Source: Gammaproteobacteria bacterium (lineage in GTDB: Bacteria > Pseudomonadota > Gammaproteobacteria > GRL18). From it: 40,917 nt of DNA. Below are positions 1 through 6,486 of the stretch, in pieces. Both the position numbers and the translations under genes were made by a program. Every line of letters begins with the position of its first letter. The stretch's first letter is position 1. The notes beneath the pieces are model-generated. The model was given only the letters and a program-made list of their open reading frames with translations, had not been told where the DNA came from and made no database searches. The stretch covers positions 1 through 40,917 of the forward strand of contig JALUZF010000044.1 in the NCBI GenBank assembly GCA_027012135.1. The letters are read 5' to 3'.

Positions 1-2
1 GT

Positions 3-173
3 TGCTACCTCAAAGGCGCAGTCGGTGATGCCATTAATGTGGTTATGGTAGCCGCTGGTCATAACTTAAGAAAGATCCTCAATAAGCTCCGGCTTTTGTG
101 GCTCAAAATTATTTCCGGTTTGATGGGATGTTTTATCAAACCAGAACAATCAGCTGCTTTAAACCTGGCTTGA
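3..173 (+). mobile_element. IS5-type transposase, C-terminal fragment
   Basis: The open frame runs in from the window edge and stops at 171-173, so only about 56 codons are visible. The peptide contains YLKGAVGDAINVVMVAAGHN followed by LRKILNKLR, which resembles the C-terminal end of IS5-family DDE transposases (the -GxxGDAxN...AxxGHNLRKIL- segment). The catalytic DDE residues lie outside the window, so I cannot say whether the copy is intact upstream. After the stop there is no second transposase frame and I see no clear terminal inverted repeat. Family assignment is by recall of the motif. Confidence 0.6.
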
Positions 174-338
174 AGTCAGGCTTAAAACGGTATTATTCAG
201 GTTGAACTAAATCTGGTCACCAGAAGATCTTATGGCTTCAGGAGCTATGATGTGCTTAAAATCGCTTTATTTCATACAATGGGGAAGCTTCCTGAACCGG
301 AAAGAACCCACTCATTTTTTGGATGAGGCGCTTATATT
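174..338. other. Non-coding gap after the transposase tail
   Basis: I see no credible gene here. The stretch lies between the IS5-type fragment and the first 30-bp repeat copy and probably holds the IS end plus decayed sequence. Confidence 0.4.
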
Positions 339-491
339 AAGTTCTTATTTTATGGGTGGCCAGTAATGCGCCGAGTAATGCGCCGGGTAATGATATCTGG
401 TGTTGGTAGATTCAATCTTGCATTTAAATTCTTATTTTATGGATGTCCTTTAATGCTTTTTAAGTTCTTATTTTATGGGTGGTCAGTAATG
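339..491 (+). repeat. Three copies of a 30-bp direct repeat
   Basis: Copies lie at 339-368, 426-455 and 462-491, all in the same orientation. The shared core is TTCTTATTTTATGG, and each copy ends in TAATG. Copies 1 and 3 differ at a single base (position 22 of the unit, C or T). Copy 2 is more diverged. Spacing is irregular (87 and 36 bases between starts), so this is not a simple tandem array. An open frame through the region (366-629) is a by-product of the repeats and the intron remnant and is not called as a gene. Confidence 0.7.
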
Positions 492-540
492 TTGTTACCA
501 GTAAAGGCCCGTGGCGTAGCTCCAAGACCTACGGGGATTA

Positions 541-701
541 ATATGGGATTCAACGATAAGTATCTCAGAGCACAAGGACTGCTCTGTTTACGGGATATAT
601 GGATTTCACTTCACTACGGTGTCAGTTAGTGAACCGCCCTGTGCGGATCCGCATGCAGGGTGGTGTGGGGGCTGGAGGTTAAATACCTCTGGCTACCCGA
701 T
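541..701 (+). mobile_element. Group II intron 3' end (maturase tail, domains V and VI)
   Basis: From about 545 to the TAG at 627-629 one frame encodes YLRAQGLLCLRDIWISLHYG, which resembles the C-terminus of group II intron reverse transcriptase/maturases. Directly after it, 632-664 folds as a domain V: a long lower stem (ACCGCCCTG with CAGGGTGGT), a two-base 3' bulge (TG), and an upper TGCG/CGCA stem capped by GATC, with a CGC triad near the 5' side. At 671-693 a second short hairpin with unpaired A residues fits domain VI, and the intron would end near 701 in CTACCCGAT. The reverse transcriptase body and domains I-III are absent, so this is a 5'-truncated remnant. Confidence 0.65.
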
Positions 702-710
702 TATGTGATT

Positions 711-947
711 TTATAATTTATCAAAGTCATCAGGATCAACATCTTTTACTTTTGACATGGCTTTAAAAAACTGCTGTTCATTTCCTTTTTTTGACCTCTG
801 CAATAAATACTTCTCTGTCATCAGTGCTGACATTTTTTCTGCAACTGCAGAAGATATAAACTGATTGATAGAAATGCCTTCTTTTTTAACCAGATTTTTA
901 ACTTCATTATGCAGGGAGTCAGGAATTCTTAAGCTCAAGGTACTCAT
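711..947 (-). CDS. Ribbon-helix-helix (CopG/HicB-like) antitoxin
   Basis: This 78-residue protein begins MSTLSLRIPDSLHNEVKNLV. That is a typical ribbon-helix-helix start: a short beta strand of alternating hydrophobic residues, then two helices, with GISINQFI as the second-helix start. Such proteins dimerise on operator DNA and, in toxin-antitoxin pairs, neutralise the toxin through their C-terminal tail, here the acidic stretch DVDPDDFDKL. The start codon is one base after the stop of the PIN-domain gene on the same strand, so the two are translationally coupled. The order is toxin first, antitoxin second. Autorepression of the shared promoter is expected from the family but not shown here. 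Confidence 0.75.
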   Translation of the reverse strand: MSTLSLRIPDSLHNEVKNLVKKEGISINQFISSAVAEKMSALMTEKYLLQRSKKGNEQQFFKAMSKVKDVDPDDFDKL

Positions 948-948
948 T

Positions 949-1362
949 TTACATGCCTCTCTTTTTCATAAATTCTTGAGGCGTAACTGCTTTAAGCCCA
1001 AATTTCTCACAACCTTTAAAATCTTTCTTGTTGAAGGTAATGATATATTTGCTTTGGGACTCAACAGCCACTTCAAGAACCAGGTCATCTTTTGGATCCT
1101 TTAATATTGGCCTCCACAAATAAAAGACCTTCCGAATGCTAGATTTACTTAAAATATAATTTAAGATCACATCTACATCCTCGGGCTTTAGATGATTTAC
1201 TAAGTCAACTCTCTTTGTAACTGATTCATATTCAACGAATAATGGAACTGAAATACAAGGGAGATACTTACCTTCAGGCAGTGACAGCAAGAGCTTGTGT
1301 GATGCTCCTCTCGTGGATTTAAGCGCCGAAACTATTACATTTGTATCAATTACTACTCTCAT
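949..1362 (-). CDS. PIN-domain toxin of a toxin-antitoxin pair (COG1569-like)
   Basis: 137 residues from the chosen ATG. The start MRVVIDTNVIVSAL carries the first invariant acidic residue of PIN RNases (Asp6), and the central part has PCISVPLFVEYESV with a conserved Glu. The later segment DDLVLEVAVES and the closing ITFNKKDF supply the remaining acidic positions expected for Mg2+-dependent RNA cleavage. The layout matches the family annotated as putative toxin component, PIN family. An in-frame ATG exists 24 bases upstream (1386), but the PIN fold starts at MRVV and a good promoter would place transcription just before 1362. The gene is followed after one base by its antitoxin. The substrate is unknown; related VapC toxins cut tRNA or rRNA. 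Confidence 0.75.
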   Translation of the reverse strand: MRVVIDTNVIVSALKSTRGASHKLLLSLPEGKYLPCISVPLFVEYESVTKRVDLVNHLKPEDVDVILNYILSKSSIRKVFYLWRPILKDPKDDLVLEVAVESQSKYIITFNKKDFKGCEKFGLKAVTPQEFMKKRGM

Positions 1363-1369
1363 GCTTGGT

Positions 1370-1397
1370 ATTATATTCAATACCATAAATTTAGCAA
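1370..1397 (-). promoter_or_regulatory. Candidate sigma70 promoter of the toxin-antitoxin pair
   Basis: On the minus strand TTGCTA (1397-1392) and a perfect TATAAT (1375-1370) are separated by 16 bases. Transcription would begin close to the ATG at 1362, suggesting a leaderless or nearly leaderless toxin mRNA. This is pattern matching only. Confidence 0.4.
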
Positions 1398-1559
1398 CTA
1401 TTCACATAACAAGTTACTAAGCAGTTTTCGTTTAATCATCGCATACTTTTGTATATCACTCAAGAACCTCCTGCCTGGCCTGTAATTCCTTTGTGTAATT
1501 CCTTTCTAGATAACACGTTTAGATTTAGAAGTTTAGGCAGGCAAAAAAGGCCAGCCGGC

Positions 1560-1732
1560 CCTGGGCAGGACTCAGTCTGATTGCTGAACTTTTCTACAAT
1601 GGGCCTGATTAAAGCGTCTTTTCTGGCGGAATAAAGATTCACTTCTCCCTCGGCCATAGCAATACTATTGGTGTTTAAAATTGGGATAAAAGATGGAAAT
1701 AATGGGCAATAAACAGTATTATAGGCATTCAA
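1560..1732 (-). pseudogene. Broken iron(III) ABC transporter substrate-binding protein, N-terminal fragment
   Basis: The minus-strand frame contains AMAEGEVNLYSARKDALI followed by RPIVEKFSNQT. This resembles the start of the mature FbpA/FutA-type ferric-binding proteins, which read EVN(L/V)YSARK...LI.P...F...TG right after the signal-peptide cleavage site. The preceding residues are hydrophobic but irregular, a degraded signal peptide. After SNQT the resemblance ends abruptly and the frame continues about 36 unrelated residues to a stop at 1460. The rest of the roughly 330-residue protein is missing. Its start region overlaps, in antisense, the promoter of the glycine riboswitch. Identification is from memory of the family motif. 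Confidence 0.5.
1694..1722 (+). promoter_or_regulatory. Candidate sigma70 promoter for the glycine operon
   Basis: TGGAAA at 1694-1699 and TATTAT at 1717-1722 are spaced by 17 bases. A start about 7 bases later falls near 1729, ten bases before the P1 stem of the first glycine aptamer, which is the geometry expected for a riboswitch leader. Confidence 0.5.
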
Positions 1733-1738
1733 TGCCGA

Positions 1739-2198
1739 TTTGTACGGGAGAGAGTCGCTGTTTTTCTCATTTATTTATTCAATTACTTTTTTAATTGAAT
1801 AGCAGAAACAGAGACCACCGAAGGCGCAACACACCCGGAAACGCTCAGGTTTCAGAACTGTACAAATTCAGGAACTATCCGCAGAAGCCGCTTAATGCCG
1901 CTGCAAACCTGCCGATAGCCTCATTGACTCTGGAGAGAGATTGTTAAACCTAAAAAACTCGGTTGAATCGTAGCGAGAATGATCAGAGTGCTGGAGATAC
2001 AAGGATTTACAGGTTATTTTGGCTTTATTCGTACCCCAAGGGCACTTCCTTCGGGGCGTAGCCTTACTACGGGTGAAGTCAAAATGTTCTGGAAAGCCTT
2101 GTAGATTCAGTGCTATGGACATTCGGAGTAGGTTCAACTGAGTTTTTTAGGTTAAAATCCACCGAAGGGGCTAAAGCTCTCAGGTAGTTGGACAGAGG
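1739..2198 (+). promoter_or_regulatory. Tandem glycine riboswitch (two aptamers, second with giant P2 arm)
   Basis: Aptamer 1 spans 1739-1866. P1 is TTTGTAC/GTACAAA, followed by the conserved GGAGAG (1747-1752), a P2 arm (GTCGCTGTTT with AAACAGAGAC) that contains an extra 9-bp hairpin (1777-1785/1792-1800), then CACCGAAGG (1816-1824) and GCTCAGG. Aptamer 2 spans about 1926-2198. P1 is CTCTG/CAGAG, with GGAGAG (1932-1937), CACCGAAGG (about 2159-2167), CTCTCAGG and GGACAGAGGGG. Both halves match the gcvT glycine riboswitch consensus. In aptamer 2 the P2 arm is an imperfect hairpin of about 220 nt (1939-2159). The switch precedes lipA and the gcv genes, which fits glycine-induced expression. Glycine binding is inferred from the consensus. 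Confidence 0.9.
1939..2159 (+). repeat. Long imperfect inverted repeat inside aptamer 2
   Basis: The 5' arm 1939-1967 and the 3' arm 2133-2159 pair over about 27 positions, including CCTAAAAAACTC with GAGTTTTTTAGG, interrupted only by single-base bulges and one wobble. Inside, a second palindromic block (1987-2012 with 2089-2114) has ends containing GGATTTACAGG and CTGGAAA...ATTCAGTGC. These resemble the ends of the element at 12208-12352. The whole block looks like a palindromic mobile or repeat element lodged in, or grown from, the variable P2 loop. Confidence 0.75.
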
Positions 2199-2201
2199 GG
2201 T

Positions 2202-2265
2202 GAAAATAATTCTGCCGTATCCGTTTGCCGTGCTCCGGCCTGTCAAACGAATTGCAGTTATTTTC
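2202..2265 (+). promoter_or_regulatory. Hairpin between riboswitch and lipA (possible expression platform)
   Basis: GAAAATAA (2202-2209) pairs with TTATTTTC (2258-2265), and CGTTTG (2222-2227) pairs with CAAACG (2244-2249) inside. There is no T-run directly after the 3' arm, so it is not a classical terminator. It ends about 40 bases before the lipA start (ribosome site GGGTAAG), and could act on translation or processing. Confidence 0.45.
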
Positions 2266-2304
2266 AGTTATTGTCCATTAAAAAAGCCAGAAACCGGGTA
2301 AGTC

Positions 2305-3345
2305 ATGACTATCGATTCAGCAGAATCACAGCAGAAACTGCAAAAAAGCAGTATACAAAACCCTACACAGGAACCCGCACAGCCGGCTTCCTCTGTCAGT
2401 GAGCCGGATCAGACCGCATCCATGACCCGTGCCAGACGATTTATCCCCGTTTTTGATCATTCAGACAAACCCAATGGCAGTCGTATGCCGACCTATATCC
2501 GTCAGGCTCTGACGGAAAAAACTCATTTTGCTTCCACTGCAGCCAGTATCCACGGTAATAAACTGGTTACCGTCTGCGAAGAAGCTCATTGCCCCAACCG
2601 TAATGAATGCTGGAACCGCGGTACTGCGACTTTTATGTTATTGGGTGATACCTGTACCCGGGCCTGCGGTTTCTGTGCCGTTAAAACCGGTCGGCCCGGA
2701 ACTGTGGATACGACTGAACCGGCCCGTATTGCTCAGGCCGTGCGGGAAATGGGGCTGGACTTTATTGTCCTGACTTCTGTTAACCGGGATGAACTGCCCG
2801 ATGGCGGAGCGCAGATTTTTGCAGACACCTACCGTGCTCTGCGTCATGACAAACCTGATATCGGCGTGGAGTTTCTAACGCCGGACTTTAGAGATTGTCA
2901 GGAACCGGCAGTGGAAATAATTCAAACAGCAATGGGAGATTCACCCTATACCGGCACACCGGAAATGCAGCTGATCTGGGGGCATAATATAGAAACCGTG
3001 CCTTCTTTATATAAGGAAGTGCGCAAGGGCAGTAAATACCAGCGCTCGCTTGATATGCTGCGTCTTGCGGGTGGACTGGACAAGGTAGAAACCAAGTCAT
3101 CCATTATCCTGGGTCTGGGTGAAAGCCGTGATGAAGTCTATGAGGTTATGCAGGATCTGCGGGCGAATAATGTTTCCCGTATTGCCCTGGGACAGTATTT
3201 AAGACCGACCAAATTTCACCTGCCGGTTAAGGAATACCTGTCCCTGGAACTGTTTGCCGAATATGAAGAACTGGCTAAAGGGCTGGGCTTTACCTGGGTA
3301 AAATCCGGCCCCATGGTGCGTTCTTCCTATCACGCAGAAGATTAG
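2305..3345 (+). CDS. lipA: Lipoyl synthase
   Basis: Radical SAM enzyme that inserts two sulfur atoms into protein-bound octanoyl groups to form lipoyl cofactors, as required by GcvH. Both iron-sulfur sites are visible. The auxiliary cluster is Cys91-x4-Cys96-x5-Cys102 (CEEAHCPNRNEC), and the radical SAM cluster is Cys117-x3-Cys121-x2-Cys124. The C-terminal RSSY signature, whose Ser ligates the auxiliary cluster, is at 339-342. The protein has 346 residues, with a polar, Gln/Ser/Pro-rich N-terminal extension of about 45 residues. There is also an insertion of about 11 residues around 206-225 (between AVEII and HNIETV) compared with my memory of the E. coli enzyme. It is the first gene after the glycine riboswitch and lies 107 bases upstream of gcvT. 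No lipB or lplA is present in the window. Confidence 0.95.
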   Translation: MTIDSAESQQKLQKSSIQNPTQEPAQPASSVSEPDQTASMTRARRFIPVFDHSDKPNGSRMPTYIRQALTEKTHFASTAASIHGNKLVTVCEEAHCPNRNECWNRGTATFMLLGDTCTRACGFCAVKTGRPGTVDTTEPARIAQAVREMGLDFIVLTSVNRDELPDGGAQIFADTYRALRHDKPDIGVEFLTPDFRDCQEPAVEIIQTAMGDSPYTGTPEMQLIWGHNIETVPSLYKEVRKGSKYQRSLDMLRLAGGLDKVETKSSIILGLGESRDEVYEVMQDLRANNVSRIALGQYLRPTKFHLPVKEYLSLELFAEYEELAKGLGFTWVKSGPMVRSSYHAED

Positions 3346-3360
3346 CCTTTATCCTGCTAT

Positions 3361-3400
3361 TCCCTCTTCTTTTGGGAGCGGGCCAGGGTGAGGGCAGGTG
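3361..3400 (+). repeat. REP-like short palindromic repeat, copy A
   Basis: The pattern is CCCTC...TTTGGGAG followed by GGGTGAGGGCAGG. It belongs to the same short palindromic family as 12435-12470 and 39602-39643, all in the same orientation. It sits between lipA and gcvT and could form a small hairpin in the operon mRNA. Confidence 0.55.
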
Positions 3401-3452
3401 ATAAATAAAAAAATAAACAAGCAATCAAACAAGCAAAACAAAAAGGTTCTAT

Positions 3453-4568
3453 ATGACCCAGACAGAATTAAAAACGACACCACTGTTTAATGCCCACCAG
3501 AAAATGGGCGCCAAACTGGTGGATTTTGGCGGCTGGAATATGCCTGTACATTATGGTTCCCAGATTGAGGAGCATCACCAGGTGCGTAAAGATGCCGGTA
3601 TGTTTGATGTCTGTCATATGACTATTGTTGATTTGCGCGGTAGTGATGTCATAGCCTATCTGTCCCGCCTGCTGGCTAATGACGTGGCAAAGATTGCCGG
3701 CAAGCCCGGCAAGGCTCTCTACAGCTGCATGCTCAATAATGAGGGTGGAGTCATAGACGATTTAATTATTTATGCCATGGCACCGGACTGGGTACGTGTG
3801 ATCGTTAACTCAGCCACCCGGGAAAACGATCTGGCCTGGATGCGCAGCCAGCTGGGTGATAATGCGGTGGAACTGACCGAACGGGATGACCTGGCTATGA
3901 TTGCCGTGCAGGGACCTAATGCCAGAGTGCTGGCAGGCAAGGCGCTGGGTGATGACATTGCCGGAGCAGAAGAATTAAAACCCTTTAATGCCATACTGAT
4001 AAACCAGGGTGCTGATAATGAACGGTTTGTAGCCCGTACCGGTTATACCGGTGAAGACGGCTATGAAATTGTCTGTGCTAACGAACAGGCTGAGTCGGTA
4101 TGGAATGGTCTGTATGAAGCTGGTGTCAGGCCTTGCGGATTAGGTGCGCGTGACACACTGCGCCTGGAAGCGGGTATGAATCTTTACGGCAGTGATATGG
4201 ATGAAACTACTTCACCCCTGGAAAGCGGCTTAAGCTGGACGGTGGATTTCAGTGATCCCGAGCGACATTTTATTGGCCGTGAAGCACTGGAAAAACAGAA
4301 AAATAACGGTATAAAATATAAATTTGTGGGCCTGATTTTAAACGGCAAGGGTGTTTTACGTGCCCATCAGAAAGTCATTGTTGAAGGAGAGGGCGAAGGT
4401 GAACTGACCAGCGGTACATTTTCTCCCACCATGCAGAAAGCCATTGGTTTTGCCAGAGTGCCGGTCGGCGCCGCAGAACATTGTCAGGTAGAAATTCGTA
4501 ATAAATTACTGGATGCGAAAATAGTTAAACTGCCCTTTGTAAGAAATGGCAAAGTTTTGTCTGGATAA
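3453..4568 (+). CDS. gcvT: Aminomethyltransferase, T-protein of the glycine cleavage system
   Basis: 371 residues, the usual length. GcvT takes the aminomethyl group carried on the lipoyl arm of GcvH, transfers the one-carbon unit to tetrahydrofolate and releases ammonia. The N-terminus has the family pattern TPLFNAHQKMGAKLVDFGGW, followed by HHQVRKDAGMFDVCHM. The segment RTGYTGEDGYEIV and the GLGARDTLRLEAGMNLYG motif of the folate-binding half are intact, as is the C-terminal beta-barrel part. AAGG just before the ATG serves as ribosome site. It is part of the riboswitch-led operon. A 112-base gap to gcvH could hold an internal start or processing site; a TTGACC and a TATAGT are present there but with poor spacing. 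Confidence 0.96.
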   Translation: MTQTELKTTPLFNAHQKMGAKLVDFGGWNMPVHYGSQIEEHHQVRKDAGMFDVCHMTIVDLRGSDVIAYLSRLLANDVAKIAGKPGKALYSCMLNNEGGVIDDLIIYAMAPDWVRVIVNSATRENDLAWMRSQLGDNAVELTERDDLAMIAVQGPNARVLAGKALGDDIAGAEELKPFNAILINQGADNERFVARTGYTGEDGYEIVCANEQAESVWNGLYEAGVRPCGLGARDTLRLEAGMNLYGSDMDETTSPLESGLSWTVDFSDPERHFIGREALEKQKNNGIKYKFVGLILNGKGVLRAHQKVIVEGEGEGELTSGTFSPTMQKAIGFARVPVGAAEHCQVEIRNKLLDAKIVKLPFVRNGKVLSG

Positions 4569-4680
4569 ATGTCTTATTCAGTGCGTTTGACCGTGTCTGG
4601 CTACAGGTGCTCTATAGTAGTAAAACTTTATTTTTAGATAAGAAAAACAAGTAAGAACATAAGTAAAAAGGTGAATAAAA

Positions 4681-5076
4681 ATGAGCGATATACCTCAGGA
4701 ATTAAAATATACCAAATCACATGAATGGGTGCGTGTTGAAGAAGACGGTACTTTAACCGTAGGTATTACCGAACATGCTCAGGGGCTGTTAGGTGATATG
4801 GTTTTTGTAGAACTGCCGGAAGTGGGTGAGTCTTATGAAGCCGAACAGGATTGTGCTGTTGTGGAATCAGTCAAAGCCGCTTCTGATATTTATTGCCCCG
4901 TTGAAGGTGAAGTGATTGAAGTCAACGAAGAACTGGAAGATGCACCGGAACAGATTAATGTTAATGCCTACCATGAAGGCTGGATTTTCCGGATTAATCC
5001 CTCCAATCCGGATGATGTGGACAACCTGATGAATGCCGATGATTATGCTGCACTAGTTGAAGCAGAAGAACACTAA
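4681..5076 (+). CDS. gcvH: Glycine cleavage system H protein
   Basis: Lipoyl carrier that shuttles the aminomethyl intermediate between the P, T and L proteins. The 131-residue sequence is close to the family norm. The lipoylated lysine is Lys65 in [10 protein letters not shown], inside the conserved biotinyl-lipoyl fold. The start [11 protein letters not shown] and the closing [17 protein letters not shown] are typical. The ribosome site AAAGGTG lies a few bases before the ATG. Its modification depends on LipA, encoded two genes upstream in the same operon. The L protein (dihydrolipoamide dehydrogenase) is not in the window, as is usual because it is shared with other complexes. Confidence 0.97.
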   Translation: MSDIPQELKYTKSHEWVRVEEDGTLTVGITEHAQGLLGDMVFVELPEVGESYEAEQDCAVVESVKAASDIYCPVEGEVIEVNEELEDAPEQINVNAYHEGWIFRINPSNPDDVDNLMNADDYAALVEAEEH

Positions 5077-5100
5077 ACACCCTGAAGCCGAGATATAAAT

Positions 5101-6486
5101 ATGCCCTATATACCCCATACTTCCCAGGAAATAGCCGAAATGTTATCGGTTATCGGTGTGGACTCAATTGAACAGTTATTTGATGAAATCCCTCCTGAAT
5201 TACGCAGTGACGGTCTGGACAATATTCCGTCCCGACAATCAGAAATGCAGGTTCAGCGTCTGCTGACAGAAAAATCCATGCAGGACGGCACGCCGCTGTG
5301 TTTTGCCGGTGGTGGAGCCTATGAGCATCATATACCTGCGGCTATCTGGGAAATTGCTACCCGGGGTGAATTTTATTCGGCTTATACGCCGTATCAGGCA
5401 GAGGCTAGCCAGGGTACTCTGCAGGTTATTTACGAGTTTCAGACCATGATAGCCAGTCTTACCGGTATGGATGTATCCAATGCATCATTGTATGACGGGG
5501 CGTCAGCTCTTGGTGAAGCGGTATTAATGTCGGTACGGGCTAACCGTAAGGCAAAATCAAAACGCATTATAATGCCGGCTACGGTTTCCTCTGTTTACCG
5601 TCAGGTAGTGGCAACTATTGTTAAACATCAGGGCATTACTCTGGATATTATTGATTTTGACAGGGCTAACGGTACGATTGATATCGATAAACTTAAACAG
5701 CAGAGTGAACCTTTTGCGGCACTGGTGATTCCGCAGCCTAATTATTTTGGCTGCATGGAAGATGTGCACACCCTGACGGACTGGGCTCATGAGCAGGGTG
5801 CCATGGTGATTGGCCTGGTTAACCCTGTTGCACTGGCCTTACTGGAAGCGCCCGGTAACTGGGGCACTCAGGGAGTGGATATTGCCGTAGGTGAAGCGCA
5901 GCCTCTGGGTATTCCGCTGTCATCCGGCGGTCCCTATATCGGTTTTATGGCCTGTAAACAGAAACTGGTGCGCCAGTTACCGGGACGGATTGTGGGACGT
6001 ACGGTTGATCTGGACGGTAAACCCGGTTTCAGTCTCACCCTTCAGGCCCGCGAACAGCATATCCGCCGTTCCAAGGCTACTTCCAATATCTGTACCAACC
6101 AGGGCTTAATGGCTACAGCCACAACCCTGTACCTGGCCTTTATGGGACGGGATGGGCTGCAGAAAGTGGCAGCATCCTGCGTGCAGAATACTCAGGCGCT
6201 AATTGATTTATTAAAAATCAGTCCGGGCATCTGCTTTCCTTTCGGAACATCCGTGTTTCATGAATTTGTCATCACCCTGCCGACCGATGTAGAGCAGGTA
6301 ATAGAGGCCATGGCAGAAGAAGATATTGTGGCAGGGATTAATATCTCTCAATATTATGCACAGGACGGTCTGGAAAATGCCCTGCTGATCTGTGTGACAG
6401 AAACCAGAAGTCCGGAGGATATGGCCTTTTTTGCTGACACTTTGAATAAAGTCATCAGTGATCTGACAGGAGGGGCACGCAAATGA
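5101..6486 (+). CDS. gcvPA: Glycine dehydrogenase (decarboxylating) subunit 1
   Basis: N-terminal-half subunit of the split P protein, which decarboxylates glycine with pyridoxal phosphate and passes the aminomethyl group to GcvH. It has 461 residues, usual for the two-subunit form. The start [20 protein letters not shown] is diagnostic for GcvPA, as are [32 protein letters not shown] and the late [18 protein letters not shown]. This half lacks the catalytic lysine, which is on GcvPB. The stop overlaps the start of gcvPB by four bases (ATGA), giving coupled 1:1 translation for the expected heterotetramer. Confidence 0.96.
   Translation: MPYIPHTSQEIAEMLSVIGVDSIEQLFDEIPPELRSDGLDNIPSRQSEMQVQRLLTEKSMQDGTPLCFAGGGAYEHHIPAAIWEIATRGEFYSAYTPYQAEASQGTLQVIYEFQTMIASLTGMDVSNASLYDGASALGEAVLMSVRANRKAKSKRIIMPATVSSVYRQVVATIVKHQGITLDIIDFDRANGTIDIDKLKQQSEPFAALVIPQPNYFGCMEDVHTLTDWAHEQGAMVIGLVNPVALALLEAPGNWGTQGVDIAVGEAQPLGIPLSSGGPYIGFMACKQKLVRQLPGRIVGRTVDLDGKPGFSLTLQAREQHIRRSKATSNICTNQGLMATATTLYLAFMGRDGLQKVAASCVQNTQALIDLLKISPGICFPFGTSVFHEFVITLPTDVEQVIEAMAEEDIVAGINISQYYAQDGLENALLICVTETRSPEDMAFFADTLNKVISDLTGGARK

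Noticed and set aside
366-629. 87-codon open frame near the left end
   Set aside because: It runs through two 30-bp repeat copies and the tail of the intron-encoded protein. Composition and repeats explain it, so it is not a gene.
1892-2137. 81-codon minus-strand frame in the glycine leader
   Set aside because: It lies entirely within the riboswitch hairpin and shows no protein family pattern.
4585-4620. Possible internal promoter before gcvH (TTGACC and TATAGT)
   Set aside because: The spacing of 20 bases is poor, so it is not listed as a feature.
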